A DNA stretch of 31,535 nucleotides. It comes from Sphingobacteriales bacterium. GTDB lineage: Bacteria > Bacteroidota > Bacteroidia > Chitinophagales > Chitinophagaceae. The notes under the pieces were generated by a model. The model ran no database searches. It had not been told where the DNA came from and saw nothing but the letters and a program-made list of their open reading frames with translations. Positions 7,698 through 16,650 of this stretch are shown here, in pieces. Numbering within the stretch: the first letter of the stretch is position 1; every line of letters begins with the position of its first letter. A program made the translations under genes and the position numbers. The stretch is taken from the NCBI GenBank assembly GCA_947463665.1, contig CANHUD010000002.1:1-31535 (forward strand), read 5' to 3'.

Positions 7698-9544
7698 AAT
7701 CGATTTTTAGTGGTCAGATACCACTTCTTGAACATATACAGAGTCCATACCGGCAAAATATACCCATGCTTGCCGGCAAAGAAATCATCCGTATATGCCA
7801 GTACCGCCTTTTGATTGTACATTTCAGGAGGTAAACCCACATCTGTTCGTAACAGATCAGAGATCTCTTCTCTGAGTACCGTCCGGGCCCATTCTGTCAT
7901 CGGAGGTCTGAAACCCTTTTTCTCTTTTTCCACTACCTTTTCCGGGATATACTGATACAATATCTGCCGGAGTACATATTTCAACGTATCATGACCAATG
8001 GTCAGTTTGGGAGCGATCTGCTGCGCCAGCAACAGCATCTGCCTGTCCAGAAACGGAACCCGAACTTCCAGACTGTTCCCCATGCTGGTCCTATCCACCT
8101 TCACCAGTATCTTCTGCAAATGATAATAAAATTCATTCTGCCGCAAATGAAGCAATACAGATGAACGATCCGTTGCAGTGCACGAGAAATCATTGAGTAT
8201 ATCAGCAGCGGTAGAAGCTCCGGGGAAAATGCCGGACAATACAGAATGAACCACTGACTGGTGAAAGGTCAGATTCACCTCCCCGATATTACGCATCCCC
8301 AACAATCCAGTGATGTCCTGACCAAGAGCTTTAGCTACCCTTTTCACTAATTTACGTGTACTACTCCCGGGAATCAGGAAATATCCGGCAGAGTTAGCAT
8401 AGGTGGCAAATCTTGGATACCCCCAGAATAACTCATCTCCACCGTCGCCTGACAACATAACTTTATAGTTTCCCGCGGCCAGCTTCGATACCATAAAGGT
8501 GGGTAATGAACTGTAATCAGCCAGAGGTTCTGTAAGAGACTGGCAATGCTCTTCAAAAATATTCAGCATCTCACTGGCCGATAACATCATCCTGTCGTTC
8601 TGCACATTCAGGATCTTTGCATATTCAGCCGCTTTACTGGATTCATCATACTCCTTATCTTCAAAACCAATGGTCACTGTATGAATGTCTGGCCGGATAC
8701 GCGATGCAATGGCAGAGACCAGACTGGAATCAATGCCGCCGGACAAGAAGACGCCCAGTGGCACATCCGATACCAGTTGATCCTGTATCACTTTTTTTAA
8801 CGTCTGATGCACTTCCTCAATCAGACCCGGATCTGTTTCTGCTTTAAAAGGTTTTTGATCGGCCCCAAAAAATAACTGATAGGGCTTAACCTCCAGTTCG
8901 TCTGTTTCCGGTACATAACGCAGAAAATGACCGACCTGTAGTTGCCAGATGTCTTTGGCAATGGTTCTGGGTGGCACCATATACCCCAGTTCATGATAAT
9001 CAATCACCCCCTGCTCAGACCAGCTCCAGTTCTGAAACCAGGGATGAAGGGTGATCTGGTCAAATGCACTTGAAAAGACCAGGCCCTGATCATTCCTTCC
9101 ATAAAACAAAGGCTTGATGCCGGCAAAATCACGAAGAAGATAAAGGCAGCGGGCCAACTTATCCCAGACGGCAATGGCAAACATTCCGTTTAGTTTGGTG
9201 GCCAGCGTTTCAAATGGAATGCGGTCCAGTAACTGACAGATCACCTCAGAATCAGAACCTGAACGCAAAGATTGCAGCCCATATTCGCGGATGAGCTCAC
9301 GGAAATTATATACTTCTCCGTTGAATACCATTACAAAACGACCACTAGGACTAAGCAACGGCTGATTGCCATTGTCTGAAGTGTCCAATATTGCTAGTCG
9401 GTTGAAACCAAACTGGCAGGGGCCTTCTGCATACACAGATGTATTGTCGGGCCCTCCTTTACGCGACAAAAGCGTTAGTCTGAGAAAAAGATCAGCGTCT
9501 AACGTCTGCCCATTCCGTGCTATGTTTCCAAATATTCGACACAT
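7694..9544 (-). CDS. asnB: AsnB-type glutamine amidotransferase / asparagine synthase
   Basis: A 616-residue two-domain enzyme. The N-terminal Ntn glutaminase has the nucleophile Cys2 (MCRIFG), R49 in 'FNRLAILD', 'NGE' at 75-77 and D98. The C-terminal synthetase has the ATP PP-loop 'SGGIDSS' (268-274) and 'SGDGGDELF' (365-373). These residues suggest both half-reactions work: glutamine hydrolysis, and ammonia transfer to an adenylated carboxylate. The loop usually reading HRGPD is 'RKGGPD' (28-33), and the usual RDRxGIKP is 'RDFAGIKP' (138-145), so the domain interface differs from housekeeping AsnB. Inside a glycan operon, known relatives such as WbpS amidate uronic acids to uronamides. That is an attractive inference here; true asparagine synthesis cannot be excluded. 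It is 4 nt overlapped with the next gene. Confidence 0.85.
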   Translation of the reverse strand: MCRIFGNIARNGQTLDADLFLRLTLLSRKGGPDNTSVYAEGPCQFGFNRLAILDTSDNGNQPLLSPSGRFVMVFNGEVYNFRELIREYGLQSLRSGSDSEVICQLLDRIPFETLATKLNGMFAIAVWDKLARCLYLLRDFAGIKPLFYGRNDQGLVFSSAFDQITLHPWFQNWSWSEQGVIDYHELGYMVPPRTIAKDIWQLQVGHFLRYVPETDELEVKPYQLFFGADQKPFKAETDPGLIEEVHQTLKKVIQDQLVSDVPLGVFLSGGIDSSLVSAIASRIRPDIHTVTIGFEDKEYDESSKAAEYAKILNVQNDRMMLSASEMLNIFEEHCQSLTEPLADYSSLPTFMVSKLAAGNYKVMLSGDGGDELFWGYPRFATYANSAGYFLIPGSSTRKLVKRVAKALGQDITGLLGMRNIGEVNLTFHQSVVHSVLSGIFPGASTAADILNDFSCTATDRSSVLLHLRQNEFYYHLQKILVKVDRTSMGNSLEVRVPFLDRQMLLLAQQIAPKLTIGHDTLKYVLRQILYQYIPEKVVEKEKKGFRPPMTEWARTVLREEISDLLRTDVGLPPEMYNQKAVLAYTDDFFAGKHGYILPVWTLYMFKKWYLTTKNRL

Positions 9545-9545
9545 A

Positions 9546-10451
9546 TCAAAAATATATTCTGTAAGGAGTCCGCTGCAATAATTTATGTAGCAGCTCCAAC
9601 GCTATTTTTTGACGAAAAAAAAGACGGGTGAAGGGCGCCATCTGCTCCATACGATTCCATCCATCCCGAATCAGATCAGGGGCAGGCAGTTCCGTGATTT
9701 TCAGCAGCGCCCGGATCTGACGGTGCAACAACAGCATCCGGCAGTTCCCGCTAAATGTATGCCGCAACTGTTGGTGAACAAAGCAGAAAAGATCGAACTG
9801 ATTCATCAGCGATCGTTCCTTCTTCACCAGATCAACCCGGTGTGTTCCAGTGGTCTGGTCAACAAAATACAACACTTCCGGGATCTGCTGTATAGAATTG
9901 TTCTTCAGGGATGAACTGAATTCAAACCAGTAGTCCTGATTGGTAGACAACTCACCCCAACTGCCGCAAAAAGCTCTTTTCCAGACCAGCGAACCCGTCT
10001 GCCACGGTCTGGAATACTGCAGAATCGTCTCTCGAATGGTAGTAAAGGGAATATGACTGTACTGACGAATCGTGGTCAGATTTCCTTTGAACATCGTTTG
10101 CGACTGCACCCAGGTGGCTGCAATATCAGGGCGGGATTGATGCACCTCCAGACTTTTTTGCAAAAACGAAGGCCCCCACCAGTCATCTGCATCCAGAAAA
10201 GCCATGAACGATCCCGTTGCCTGATCCATTCCGGCCTGACGCGAAGGCCCCGGTCCTCTGTTGACGGCATTCCTTACTATCCGGATCGGATAGTCCGTCC
10301 AGTCGGGATGCATGGTCAGTTCCACCTCACTGAAATCATCCACAATAATGATTTCCCAGCAGGTATACGTCTGGTCCAGCACACTTTTTACCGCCCGGTG
10401 AATAGTAGTGACCTTATTGAAATAGGGTATGATGACCGATACTTTTTCCAC
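9546..10451 (-). CDS. Glycosyltransferase family 2 (GTG start)
   Basis: A 301-residue GT-A enzyme opening with 'VSVIIPYFNK' (4-13). 'IIIVDDFS' (34-41) gives the nucleotide-binding Asp pair, 'NRGPGPSRQAG' (64-74) is the typical NxGxxxARNxG region, and 'FLDADDWW' (85-92) is the DXD metal site. The start is GTG, placed 2 nt after the stop of the upstream GT2. No ATG lies nearby and the first strand begins at residue 4, so GTG is accepted. The C-terminal third is basic and may touch the membrane. It is probably one step of repeat-unit assembly, encoded between the two AsnB-like genes; specificity unknown. Confidence 0.9.
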   Translation of the reverse strand: MEKVSVIIPYFNKVTTIHRAVKSVLDQTYTCWEIIIVDDFSEVELTMHPDWTDYPIRIVRNAVNRGPGPSRQAGMDQATGSFMAFLDADDWWGPSFLQKSLEVHQSRPDIAATWVQSQTMFKGNLTTIRQYSHIPFTTIRETILQYSRPWQTGSLVWKRAFCGSWGELSTNQDYWFEFSSSLKNNSIQQIPEVLYFVDQTTGTHRVDLVKKERSLMNQFDLFCFVHQQLRHTFSGNCRMLLLHRQIRALLKITELPAPDLIRDGWNRMEQMAPFTRLFFRQKIALELLHKLLQRTPYRIYF

Positions 10452-10453
10452 GT

Positions 10454-11245
10454 CTATCTAAACCATTTTGAAAGATTCTTCAATATGAGATGCTTCTTCC
10501 CGCTATCCAGCCCTTTCATGACCCATGAATACCATATTCGGCCACGCATCCGGCCCAGTTGCCGAAGATGACGCAGCTCCCATTCACTATACCACTCCCT
10601 GAGAAACTGCTCCCGCTGTTCCAGTCTTTTTTCATTCTGCTGAATACTCAGCCCGGTTGCATCGTAATGGCAGATCGGTTTTGGATAGTATACTACCTCC
10701 GGATCCTCCTTTTTCATGATGGTAAACAACTGCATCCAATCGCCAATAATGCGTAGATCCTCCCGGAAAGGATATCTCCGGCAAAGATCTGTTTTCATGA
10801 ACAGCGCCTGGTGACAGATCGTACGTATGATCAGATATAAAAAATCAATCTCCGGTGTCTGTTTCTGCTGAATACTTTTTTCCCCATCGAAAAGTAAATA
10901 ATCACCATAAAAGATAGCACCGCTTAACTGCGTAAGAAGTTCCGGACTCAAAGCACCTTCCGCAAACCAGTCGCCCGAGTTCATAAAGATGAGGTACTCG
11001 CCCTCCGCAGCCCGCATCCCCTTGTTCATAGCATCGAAAATACCATTATCGGCTTCCGATACCCATGAATCCAGCAGGTGTTCAAACTGTTTTATAATCT
11101 CAACACTGCCATCTGTTGACCCCCCATCAATTACCCTGCATTCCACCATTCCCTTTGGATAGGAAGATGCTGCAATACTATCCAGCGTTTTTTTTAACCC
11201 GGCAGCATTATTGAAGTTGATGGTAATGATCGATAATTTCTTCAT
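10454..11245 (-). CDS. Glycosyltransferase family 2 (WcaA / PGL-type)
   Basis: A 263-residue GT-A enzyme. The signature is 'SIITINFNNAAGLKKT' (5-20), 'VIDGGSTDGSVEII' (38-51), 'SEADNGIFDAMNKG' (63-76) and 'MNSGDWF' (88-94). In this subfamily the DXD-like site is written NSGD, as seen here, so it is not a defect. The length is normal for a compact, soluble GT2. It follows the larger asparagine-synthase-like gene by 9 nt and precedes the GTG-started GT2 by 2 nt. The two GT2 genes may act in sequence; this is inferred only from adjacency. Confidence 0.9.
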   Translation of the reverse strand: MKKLSIITINFNNAAGLKKTLDSIAASSYPKGMVECRVIDGGSTDGSVEIIKQFEHLLDSWVSEADNGIFDAMNKGMRAAEGEYLIFMNSGDWFAEGALSPELLTQLSGAIFYGDYLLFDGEKSIQQKQTPEIDFLYLIIRTICHQALFMKTDLCRRYPFREDLRIIGDWMQLFTIMKKEDPEVVYYPKPICHYDATGLSIQQNEKRLEQREQFLREWYSEWELRHLRQLGRMRGRIWYSWVMKGLDSGKKHLILKNLSKWFR

Positions 11246-11254
11246 CCTGACTTT

Positions 11255-13045
11255 TTATGCCCGCATATGCGTTTGAAACCATATCTCCAGATTCAGCAGA
11301 TGAAGCTTGAAATGGTCCGACAGGGAACGCACATCGGTAGTTCGCTTCAACAGGCCTCTTCTGATCAATTCTCCATCTGCCAGCAATTCATAAAACCGGT
11401 CGTCAAAAATATGACCGAGATGCTGGAAACTAAATCCTCTCTTCGGCATATTCAGAATCGACTCAGGTACTCTGGATTTCAAATTTTCTTCAATCAGAAA
11501 CTTCTTGCTTTTTTCACGGAAATAAACCGATCTGTGAAGCGAGAAAACATAGCTGTATATCTCATGATCCATGAACGGAACCCGCACTTCCAGTGAATGA
11601 GCCATACTGGAAATGTCTGCACGCCAAAGACAATGATTGGGAACAAATGTAAATGCGTCAATGTACTGGCACTGCTTTACGACGTCCATTCCCTGCTGAT
11701 AAAACTGTCCGAAATGCCACAGGCCCCGCTCTTTCATCGTTGCCGTGATATCTGCATCCAATACTTTTTTACCGGTAGCCTCTCTCAGTACACCGGTCAT
11801 GGAACGATCATACAAGCGCAGATACACATCTTTAGATGTGAGCAACCCTTCCCGAATATTTCGTAGCCTGTCTTTTACAGAAAAGTTTCTGTAGTAATTA
11901 TTTATTTTATGATGCCACTTATATCCAGCAAATACTTCATCAGCTCCCTCTCCGGACAATACCACTTTACAATGACGGGCAGCCATCTGAGAGATCATAA
12001 AAGTATTCACCATGGATGAAGCAGCAAATGGCTCATCATAATAATAAGACATCCGATGCAGCATGGAGAAAATATCCATTTGAGGTGAGACCATATCCAC
12101 TATATGGTCAGCTCCAAATAAACCGGCCATGCTGGCCGCCTGGTTATGCTCACTCTGCTCGGAGTCTTCAAACCCAATGGTATAGGCATTTGCCTTATAA
12201 CCCAGATCGTGCATGTGCATCAGCAGGGTACCTGAATCATACCCGCCACTCAGAAAAAGCCCTACCGGCACATCCGCAATAAGATGTTCACGGGTAGACT
12301 GCCTGATCAGTTCGTGCGTGCGCTCGGCAGCCTCTTTCGGATCAATTTCCAACGATGCCGTCTCCAGATTCCAATACGATTTCACTTCAAATTGAAAAGA
12401 AGACATATCAAAGGTCATGTAATGCGCGGGCGGAAGCTTATACGCCTGCTTGTAAATCGTCAGATGATAGGGAACATAGGAATACGTGAAGAAATCAGCC
12501 AGACTTTCCTCGCTGAGCTCCTTTTCAAAAGCCGGATTTGCCGCAATTGCTTTTATCTCAGAGGCAAATACCAGCTGCTTACCATCGTATGAATATACCA
12601 TCGGTTTGATCCCGAAACGATCCCGTGCAGCATGTATTTTCCGCTGCACCCCGTCCCAGATCACAAAAGCATACATACCTTTCAGACGCTCTAACAATCC
12701 TTCGATCCCCCACTCTTCATAGCCATGTATAAGCACTTCCGTATCAGTCTTCGACCGAAATATATGTCCGCAACGGATCAGCTGGTCTCGCAGTGACTGA
12801 AAATTATAGACCTCTCCGTTGAACGTGATCCATACCTGCCCATCTTCATTAGACATTGGCTGCTTACCATCTGTGGAAAGATCGATGATCGACAACCGAC
12901 GATGTCCGAATGCTACTCGCCCATCATGCAGTACCATGGTGCCAAAACCATCCGGTCCACGATGCGTCATGGTGTCTCGCATTTTATCGAAGACAGCTGT
13001 ATCTATCTGTACATCACGGTTTATCTGGGCTAGTATTCCACACAT
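11255..13045 (-). CDS. asnB: AsnB-type glutamine amidotransferase / asparagine synthase, second paralogue
   Basis: A 596-residue two-domain enzyme. The glutaminase half is canonical: Cys2 (MCGIL), 'HRGPDG' (28-33), 'RRLSIIDLS' (49-57), 'FNGEVYN' (75-81), D101 and 'RDRFGIKP' (141-148). In the synthetase half the PP-loop reads 'SGGYDSG' (266-272) instead of the common SGGIDSS/T, and the second site is 'SGEGADEVF' (364-372). The protein is clearly not a recent duplicate of the other AsnB in the operon, as their loops and C-termini differ. A carboxylated sugar or an aminoacyl group on the polysaccharide is a plausible target; aspartate remains the default for the family. It lies 6 nt downstream of a GT4 gene. 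Confidence 0.85.
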   Translation of the reverse strand: MCGILAQINRDVQIDTAVFDKMRDTMTHRGPDGFGTMVLHDGRVAFGHRRLSIIDLSTDGKQPMSNEDGQVWITFNGEVYNFQSLRDQLIRCGHIFRSKTDTEVLIHGYEEWGIEGLLERLKGMYAFVIWDGVQRKIHAARDRFGIKPMVYSYDGKQLVFASEIKAIAANPAFEKELSEESLADFFTYSYVPYHLTIYKQAYKLPPAHYMTFDMSSFQFEVKSYWNLETASLEIDPKEAAERTHELIRQSTREHLIADVPVGLFLSGGYDSGTLLMHMHDLGYKANAYTIGFEDSEQSEHNQAASMAGLFGADHIVDMVSPQMDIFSMLHRMSYYYDEPFAASSMVNTFMISQMAARHCKVVLSGEGADEVFAGYKWHHKINNYYRNFSVKDRLRNIREGLLTSKDVYLRLYDRSMTGVLREATGKKVLDADITATMKERGLWHFGQFYQQGMDVVKQCQYIDAFTFVPNHCLWRADISSMAHSLEVRVPFMDHEIYSYVFSLHRSVYFREKSKKFLIEENLKSRVPESILNMPKRGFSFQHLGHIFDDRFYELLADGELIRRGLLKRTTDVRSLSDHFKLHLLNLEIWFQTHMRA

Positions 13046-13051
13046 GAGCCT

Positions 13052-14197
13052 TTAATTTTCAAGTATCGACAAAAAATCTTCGGCGAATGTCTTCACCTTG
13101 TTATCATAAGAATACGTGAATTCGGGTGTGCTTTCAAGAATAGATTCCAAACGGGCTGCCAGTTCCTCAGGAGACGTCGGGCTAAAATAAATCCCTTGCT
13201 CACCTAACTGCTCCCTGTTTACATCCAGTGACGAGGCTATAACCGGCTTACCTATTGCCATAGCATCTTCCACAGAGGTACTCCAACCCTCAAACAGTGA
13301 GGGCTGAATAACTGCCAGCGAATGATTCAGGATCTGTAACTGATCTTTACGGTCAAGAAAACCGAGAAATCTGATCTCCTCTTCCAAACCCTTTTCTTTC
13401 ACATAACTCTTCAGTCCCTCTACATAGCCCGGATTGCGGTTATCATTTTCCTTCCCTGAAAAATAAATCCGGACCTGCTTTCCTTTCGCCTTCAAGAGCT
13501 CCGCAGCTTTGATCACCACCAGCTGGTTTTTATGCGCCCAGAATTGATTGGGTGAAAAAAAATAAGGAGTCGCAAGCGCATATCTGCGGGAAAGATCCGA
13601 AAAATCTACATTCCTGAATTCAGGATGTGTTACCGCAAAATGTATAACATGAACGTTGCAGCCCGCTGAAGGATAGTAGGTCTTCCAATCCCGGTGAACT
13701 GCCTCACTGCTCAATACGAGGTGTTGGGCATGATCTGCAATCCACTGGTGACGAAGTCCCTTTTCCTGCAGATCCTCCTCAGTAAAAAACTGTGGCAATC
13801 GCCTGTCCTGAAAATCGGCAATCCAGTAATATCTTTTTTCCATTGGAATGGATTCGATATAATGGTTGCGCTGGAAGGGAAAAATCGCATCAATCTGCCC
13901 ACTGAATCGTTTTTTGAACAACTTCCGCGACAAAAACCGGACTCCTGCTCTGTTTACCCATTGCAGGAACGGATGATCCGGATTCTCCTCCATGTGTACG
14001 AATTGCATATAAGGGTACGAAACTTCCTTCAGCAGTTTCTGATAGTCTTCCGGCCTTGAAAAAATATACAGAAAGGGCTTACGCTCATCTGCCAGGCTAT
14101 TCAGTGCATGGATAAGGTTCATAATGTAATATGTTCCCCCTATCCATTGTTCACTGTAAATAAAAACCAGTCCTATTTTTTTTCTGACTACCATCAT
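13052..14197 (-). CDS. Glycosyltransferase family 4
   Basis: A 381-residue GT-B enzyme starting at tandem ATG codons (14197 and 14194; either could be used). The N-terminal loop 'SEQWIGGTYYIMNLIHAL' (15-32) is the glycine-containing acceptor-side loop. The C-terminal half shows 'PNQFWAHKNQLVVIKAAELL' (216-235), 'FLGFLDRKD' (277-285) and 'FEGWSTSVEDAMAIGKPVIAS' around 302-322. Asp311 takes the second acid position of EX7E, with Glu310 beside it. This version is typical of mannosyl/rhamnosyl-transferase-like GT4 enzymes, though donor prediction is unsafe. It is the first GT encoded after the export genes, 20 nt downstream of the Wzc-like kinase. Confidence 0.9.
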   Translation of the reverse strand: MMVVRKKIGLVFIYSEQWIGGTYYIMNLIHALNSLADERKPFLYIFSRPEDYQKLLKEVSYPYMQFVHMEENPDHPFLQWVNRAGVRFLSRKLFKKRFSGQIDAIFPFQRNHYIESIPMEKRYYWIADFQDRRLPQFFTEEDLQEKGLRHQWIADHAQHLVLSSEAVHRDWKTYYPSAGCNVHVIHFAVTHPEFRNVDFSDLSRRYALATPYFFSPNQFWAHKNQLVVIKAAELLKAKGKQVRIYFSGKENDNRNPGYVEGLKSYVKEKGLEEEIRFLGFLDRKDQLQILNHSLAVIQPSLFEGWSTSVEDAMAIGKPVIASSLDVNREQLGEQGIYFSPTSPEELAARLESILESTPEFTYSYDNKVKTFAEDFLSILEN

Positions 14198-14217
14198 TGT
14201 TGCTTCTGTCCTTCCTC

Positions 14218-16650
14218 TTATTCCAACTCTTTCGAAGTTCGCTTCCCTTTCGATTTCTTCTTCTTACCTGTCCCCGGCTCCTCTGTATATCCATATCCAT
14301 AACCATAATGGCTACCATATCCGCCGTAACTTCCGTAGCTTCCATAAGAATACCCCATGAACTTCCTTCTACGAATACCGTTGAGCACAATAGACATATT
14401 CGGAAGTCTTCTCTCCCGATAAGCATCACGGATCATCGGGAAATAACTTCTGGCAGTATATAGCTGACGCATAATGTATAGAGTGACATCAGCATGATAG
14501 GCCAGAAGTTTGGCATCTGTTACAGAGCCGATCGGCGGAGAGTCAATAACCACCACATCGTATTCTTTTTTCAGATAATCCATAAGAAGCTGCATCCGCT
14601 CATGCAAGAGCAACTCGGATGGATTCGGTGGAATAGTACCGGAAGGAATCACAGTCAGATTGGGGAAACCATCCAACTTTCTGGATATCTCGGCAATATC
14701 CACCTGACCAACCAGATAGTTGGAGATACCGGGTGAATTCTCAATACCTAATTCTTTGCCCAACTTGGGTTTACGAAGGTCAAAACCCAGCAGAACAACT
14801 TTCTTGTTCGACAATGAAAAACTAACGGCCGTATTGATCGCAACAAATGTCTTTCCCTCCCCGGGTACCGATGAGGTAACCAGTAGTACTTTCTTTTCTC
14901 CTTCCAGTCCGATGTAACGCAGATTGGTCCTTATCTCTCTGAACTGCTCTGCTACCACCGTTCTTGAACCAGGTCCAACCACAACGGAAGTGCTACCCTC
15001 TATTGCCGCTTCACCATCAAACTGCAAAACTTCCCCTACAATTGGTGCAAGAATCTGTCGCTCTACTTCTCTCCGGCTCTCGAATTTATTGTGCATCAAT
15101 TCACGTATAAAAACAAATAAGGCAAACAAAAACAGAGAAGCAGCAATGAACAAACTGTAAATGCTGACCGGCTTGGGTTTTACCAGTCCCATTGCATCAG
15201 GCCTACGTAGAAACTGGGTATTCGAAACCGTAGCAGCAACCGCTATGGCAGACTCTTCCCGCTTCTGTAATAAGTAACTGAAAACCGCATTTTTTATGTT
15301 TTGCTGGCGGGTGATGTCCAGTAATCCTTTTTCTTTCTGCGGAATACTTTTCAGCATGCTGTTGAAACCAGCCGTCTTACGATTGTAAAAATCCCGACTG
15401 GTCTGCAAGTTATTTTTGTAATTGTTAATGCCCTCCATGATCGCTGGGCGCAGCTGACCTATCTGCTGCTGCAAAGCCAGTACCCTTGGATTTTCAGGAC
15501 CCGATAACTGCAATAAACGTTTTAATTCAGATTCTGCCGTGAATAACTGCCCCATCTGACTGGCAATAGTAGGATCTCCCAGATTTACCAGTGCAGGAAG
15601 CGGGTCAGCAGATGAATTCCGACTGGCCAGATAACCCTGTGCTTTCTGAACCAGTTCCAACTGAAGATTGATCTCTGCCAGTTGCTGATCGGATTGCTGC
15701 ACACTTTCCAGATAAGCAGAACTTTGTGAACCCAGATCAATGGCCTGGTTTGCTGATCTGAAATTCTGCACTTCCTGTTCCACACCACTAAGCTCTCTCT
15801 CTACAATAGACAGGCGATCTGTGATGAACTGTGCACTATTCAGATAGGTCTGCTTCTTGAAATCCACCGTAAACTCATCATATACTTTAACCAGTGTGTC
15901 CAGTATGTCTGTAGCCCGCTGCTGATGATAATCACTCATAGTGAGGTAGATCAGCTCTGATGACCTGGATTTTGTTTCGGCAGATACCTTGTACAAAAGT
16001 GATCCCACTGCTAACCGTATCGGACGTACCGTCAGTTGCAGATCGGACGCAACCCGCGCTTTTTTATTGACCTGAAAACGGCCTATCCCGAATGGCGAAT
16101 TCACCCACTGATTCAGTGGATATGGTTTTTCATCAAGAAAAACCTTACCGGCGGCTGCATCAATTCTAATGGGTAGGGTAAGTACGTTACTGATACCATC
16201 CGGGTTCTGTGCTTCGTAGAATAAAGGAGTATCGTCTCCATATAGAACAGAAGCATACACTCTTCCCTTTGATGTAATCTCACTGTACAGATGCAGACGC
16301 TTCACTACCTCTGACATCACTTCCGGAGACTGCATCAGTTCCAGCTCACGCTCCAGACTCAGTTTCTCATCGGTGAGGGAGATACGAATGTTATTGTCGC
16401 CGCCGCCGCCCCCCTGCATCTTGCTGTCGCGGGTAATCGCCAGCAGGGCAGAAGATGAAAATACTTTTGGCGTATACCTTAAATACAACCATGCACCCAG
16501 TCCTCCCAGCAGGATCAGGAATAACAAAAAAGGCCAGTAGACCATGTAGTGGAAGAAAAGTTCCCTGAAATCGGTCTGACTCTCACTGGTTTCTACCGGT
16601 GTAACTGGCTGTTCAAACTTGGGATTTAATATAGAATTATCCATGTTCAT
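14218..16650 (-). CDS. wzc: Wzc/GumC-like polysaccharide co-polymerase with BY-kinase domain
   Basis: An 810-residue inner-membrane protein. Transmembrane segments at about 38-56 and 497-515 flank a long periplasmic region with a Wzz-type start and coiled-coil-rich 270-460. The cytosolic C-terminus is a bacterial tyrosine kinase: Walker A 'SVPGEGKT' (594-601), Walker A' 'LLGFDLRKP' (620-628), Walker B 'VVIDSPP' (700-706). Residues 767-788 hold nine tyrosines interleaved with Gly/Ser, the autophosphorylation cluster, followed by a Lys-rich tail (796-807). By family it controls chain length and gates export with the Wza-like partner encoded just upstream (1 nt overlap, TAATG). An alternative start is Met3. 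A five-Gly run at 80-84 is encoded by a GC-rich triplet tract. Confidence 0.93.
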   Translation of the reverse strand: MNMDNSILNPKFEQPVTPVETSESQTDFRELFFHYMVYWPFLLFLILLGGLGAWLYLRYTPKVFSSSALLAITRDSKMQGGGGGDNNIRISLTDEKLSLERELELMQSPEVMSEVVKRLHLYSEITSKGRVYASVLYGDDTPLFYEAQNPDGISNVLTLPIRIDAAAGKVFLDEKPYPLNQWVNSPFGIGRFQVNKKARVASDLQLTVRPIRLAVGSLLYKVSAETKSRSSELIYLTMSDYHQQRATDILDTLVKVYDEFTVDFKKQTYLNSAQFITDRLSIVERELSGVEQEVQNFRSANQAIDLGSQSSAYLESVQQSDQQLAEINLQLELVQKAQGYLASRNSSADPLPALVNLGDPTIASQMGQLFTAESELKRLLQLSGPENPRVLALQQQIGQLRPAIMEGINNYKNNLQTSRDFYNRKTAGFNSMLKSIPQKEKGLLDITRQQNIKNAVFSYLLQKREESAIAVAATVSNTQFLRRPDAMGLVKPKPVSIYSLFIAASLFLFALFVFIRELMHNKFESRREVERQILAPIVGEVLQFDGEAAIEGSTSVVVGPGSRTVVAEQFREIRTNLRYIGLEGEKKVLLVTSSVPGEGKTFVAINTAVSFSLSNKKVVLLGFDLRKPKLGKELGIENSPGISNYLVGQVDIAEISRKLDGFPNLTVIPSGTIPPNPSELLLHERMQLLMDYLKKEYDVVVIDSPPIGSVTDAKLLAYHADVTLYIMRQLYTARSYFPMIRDAYRERRLPNMSIVLNGIRRRKFMGYSYGSYGSYGGYGSHYGYGYGYTEEPGTGKKKKSKGKRTSKELE

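Noticed and set aside
10053..10571. 172-codon plus-strand frame opposite the two GT2 genes.
   Set aside because: Its composition looks like a shadow frame and it spans the junction of two conserved minus-strand genes.
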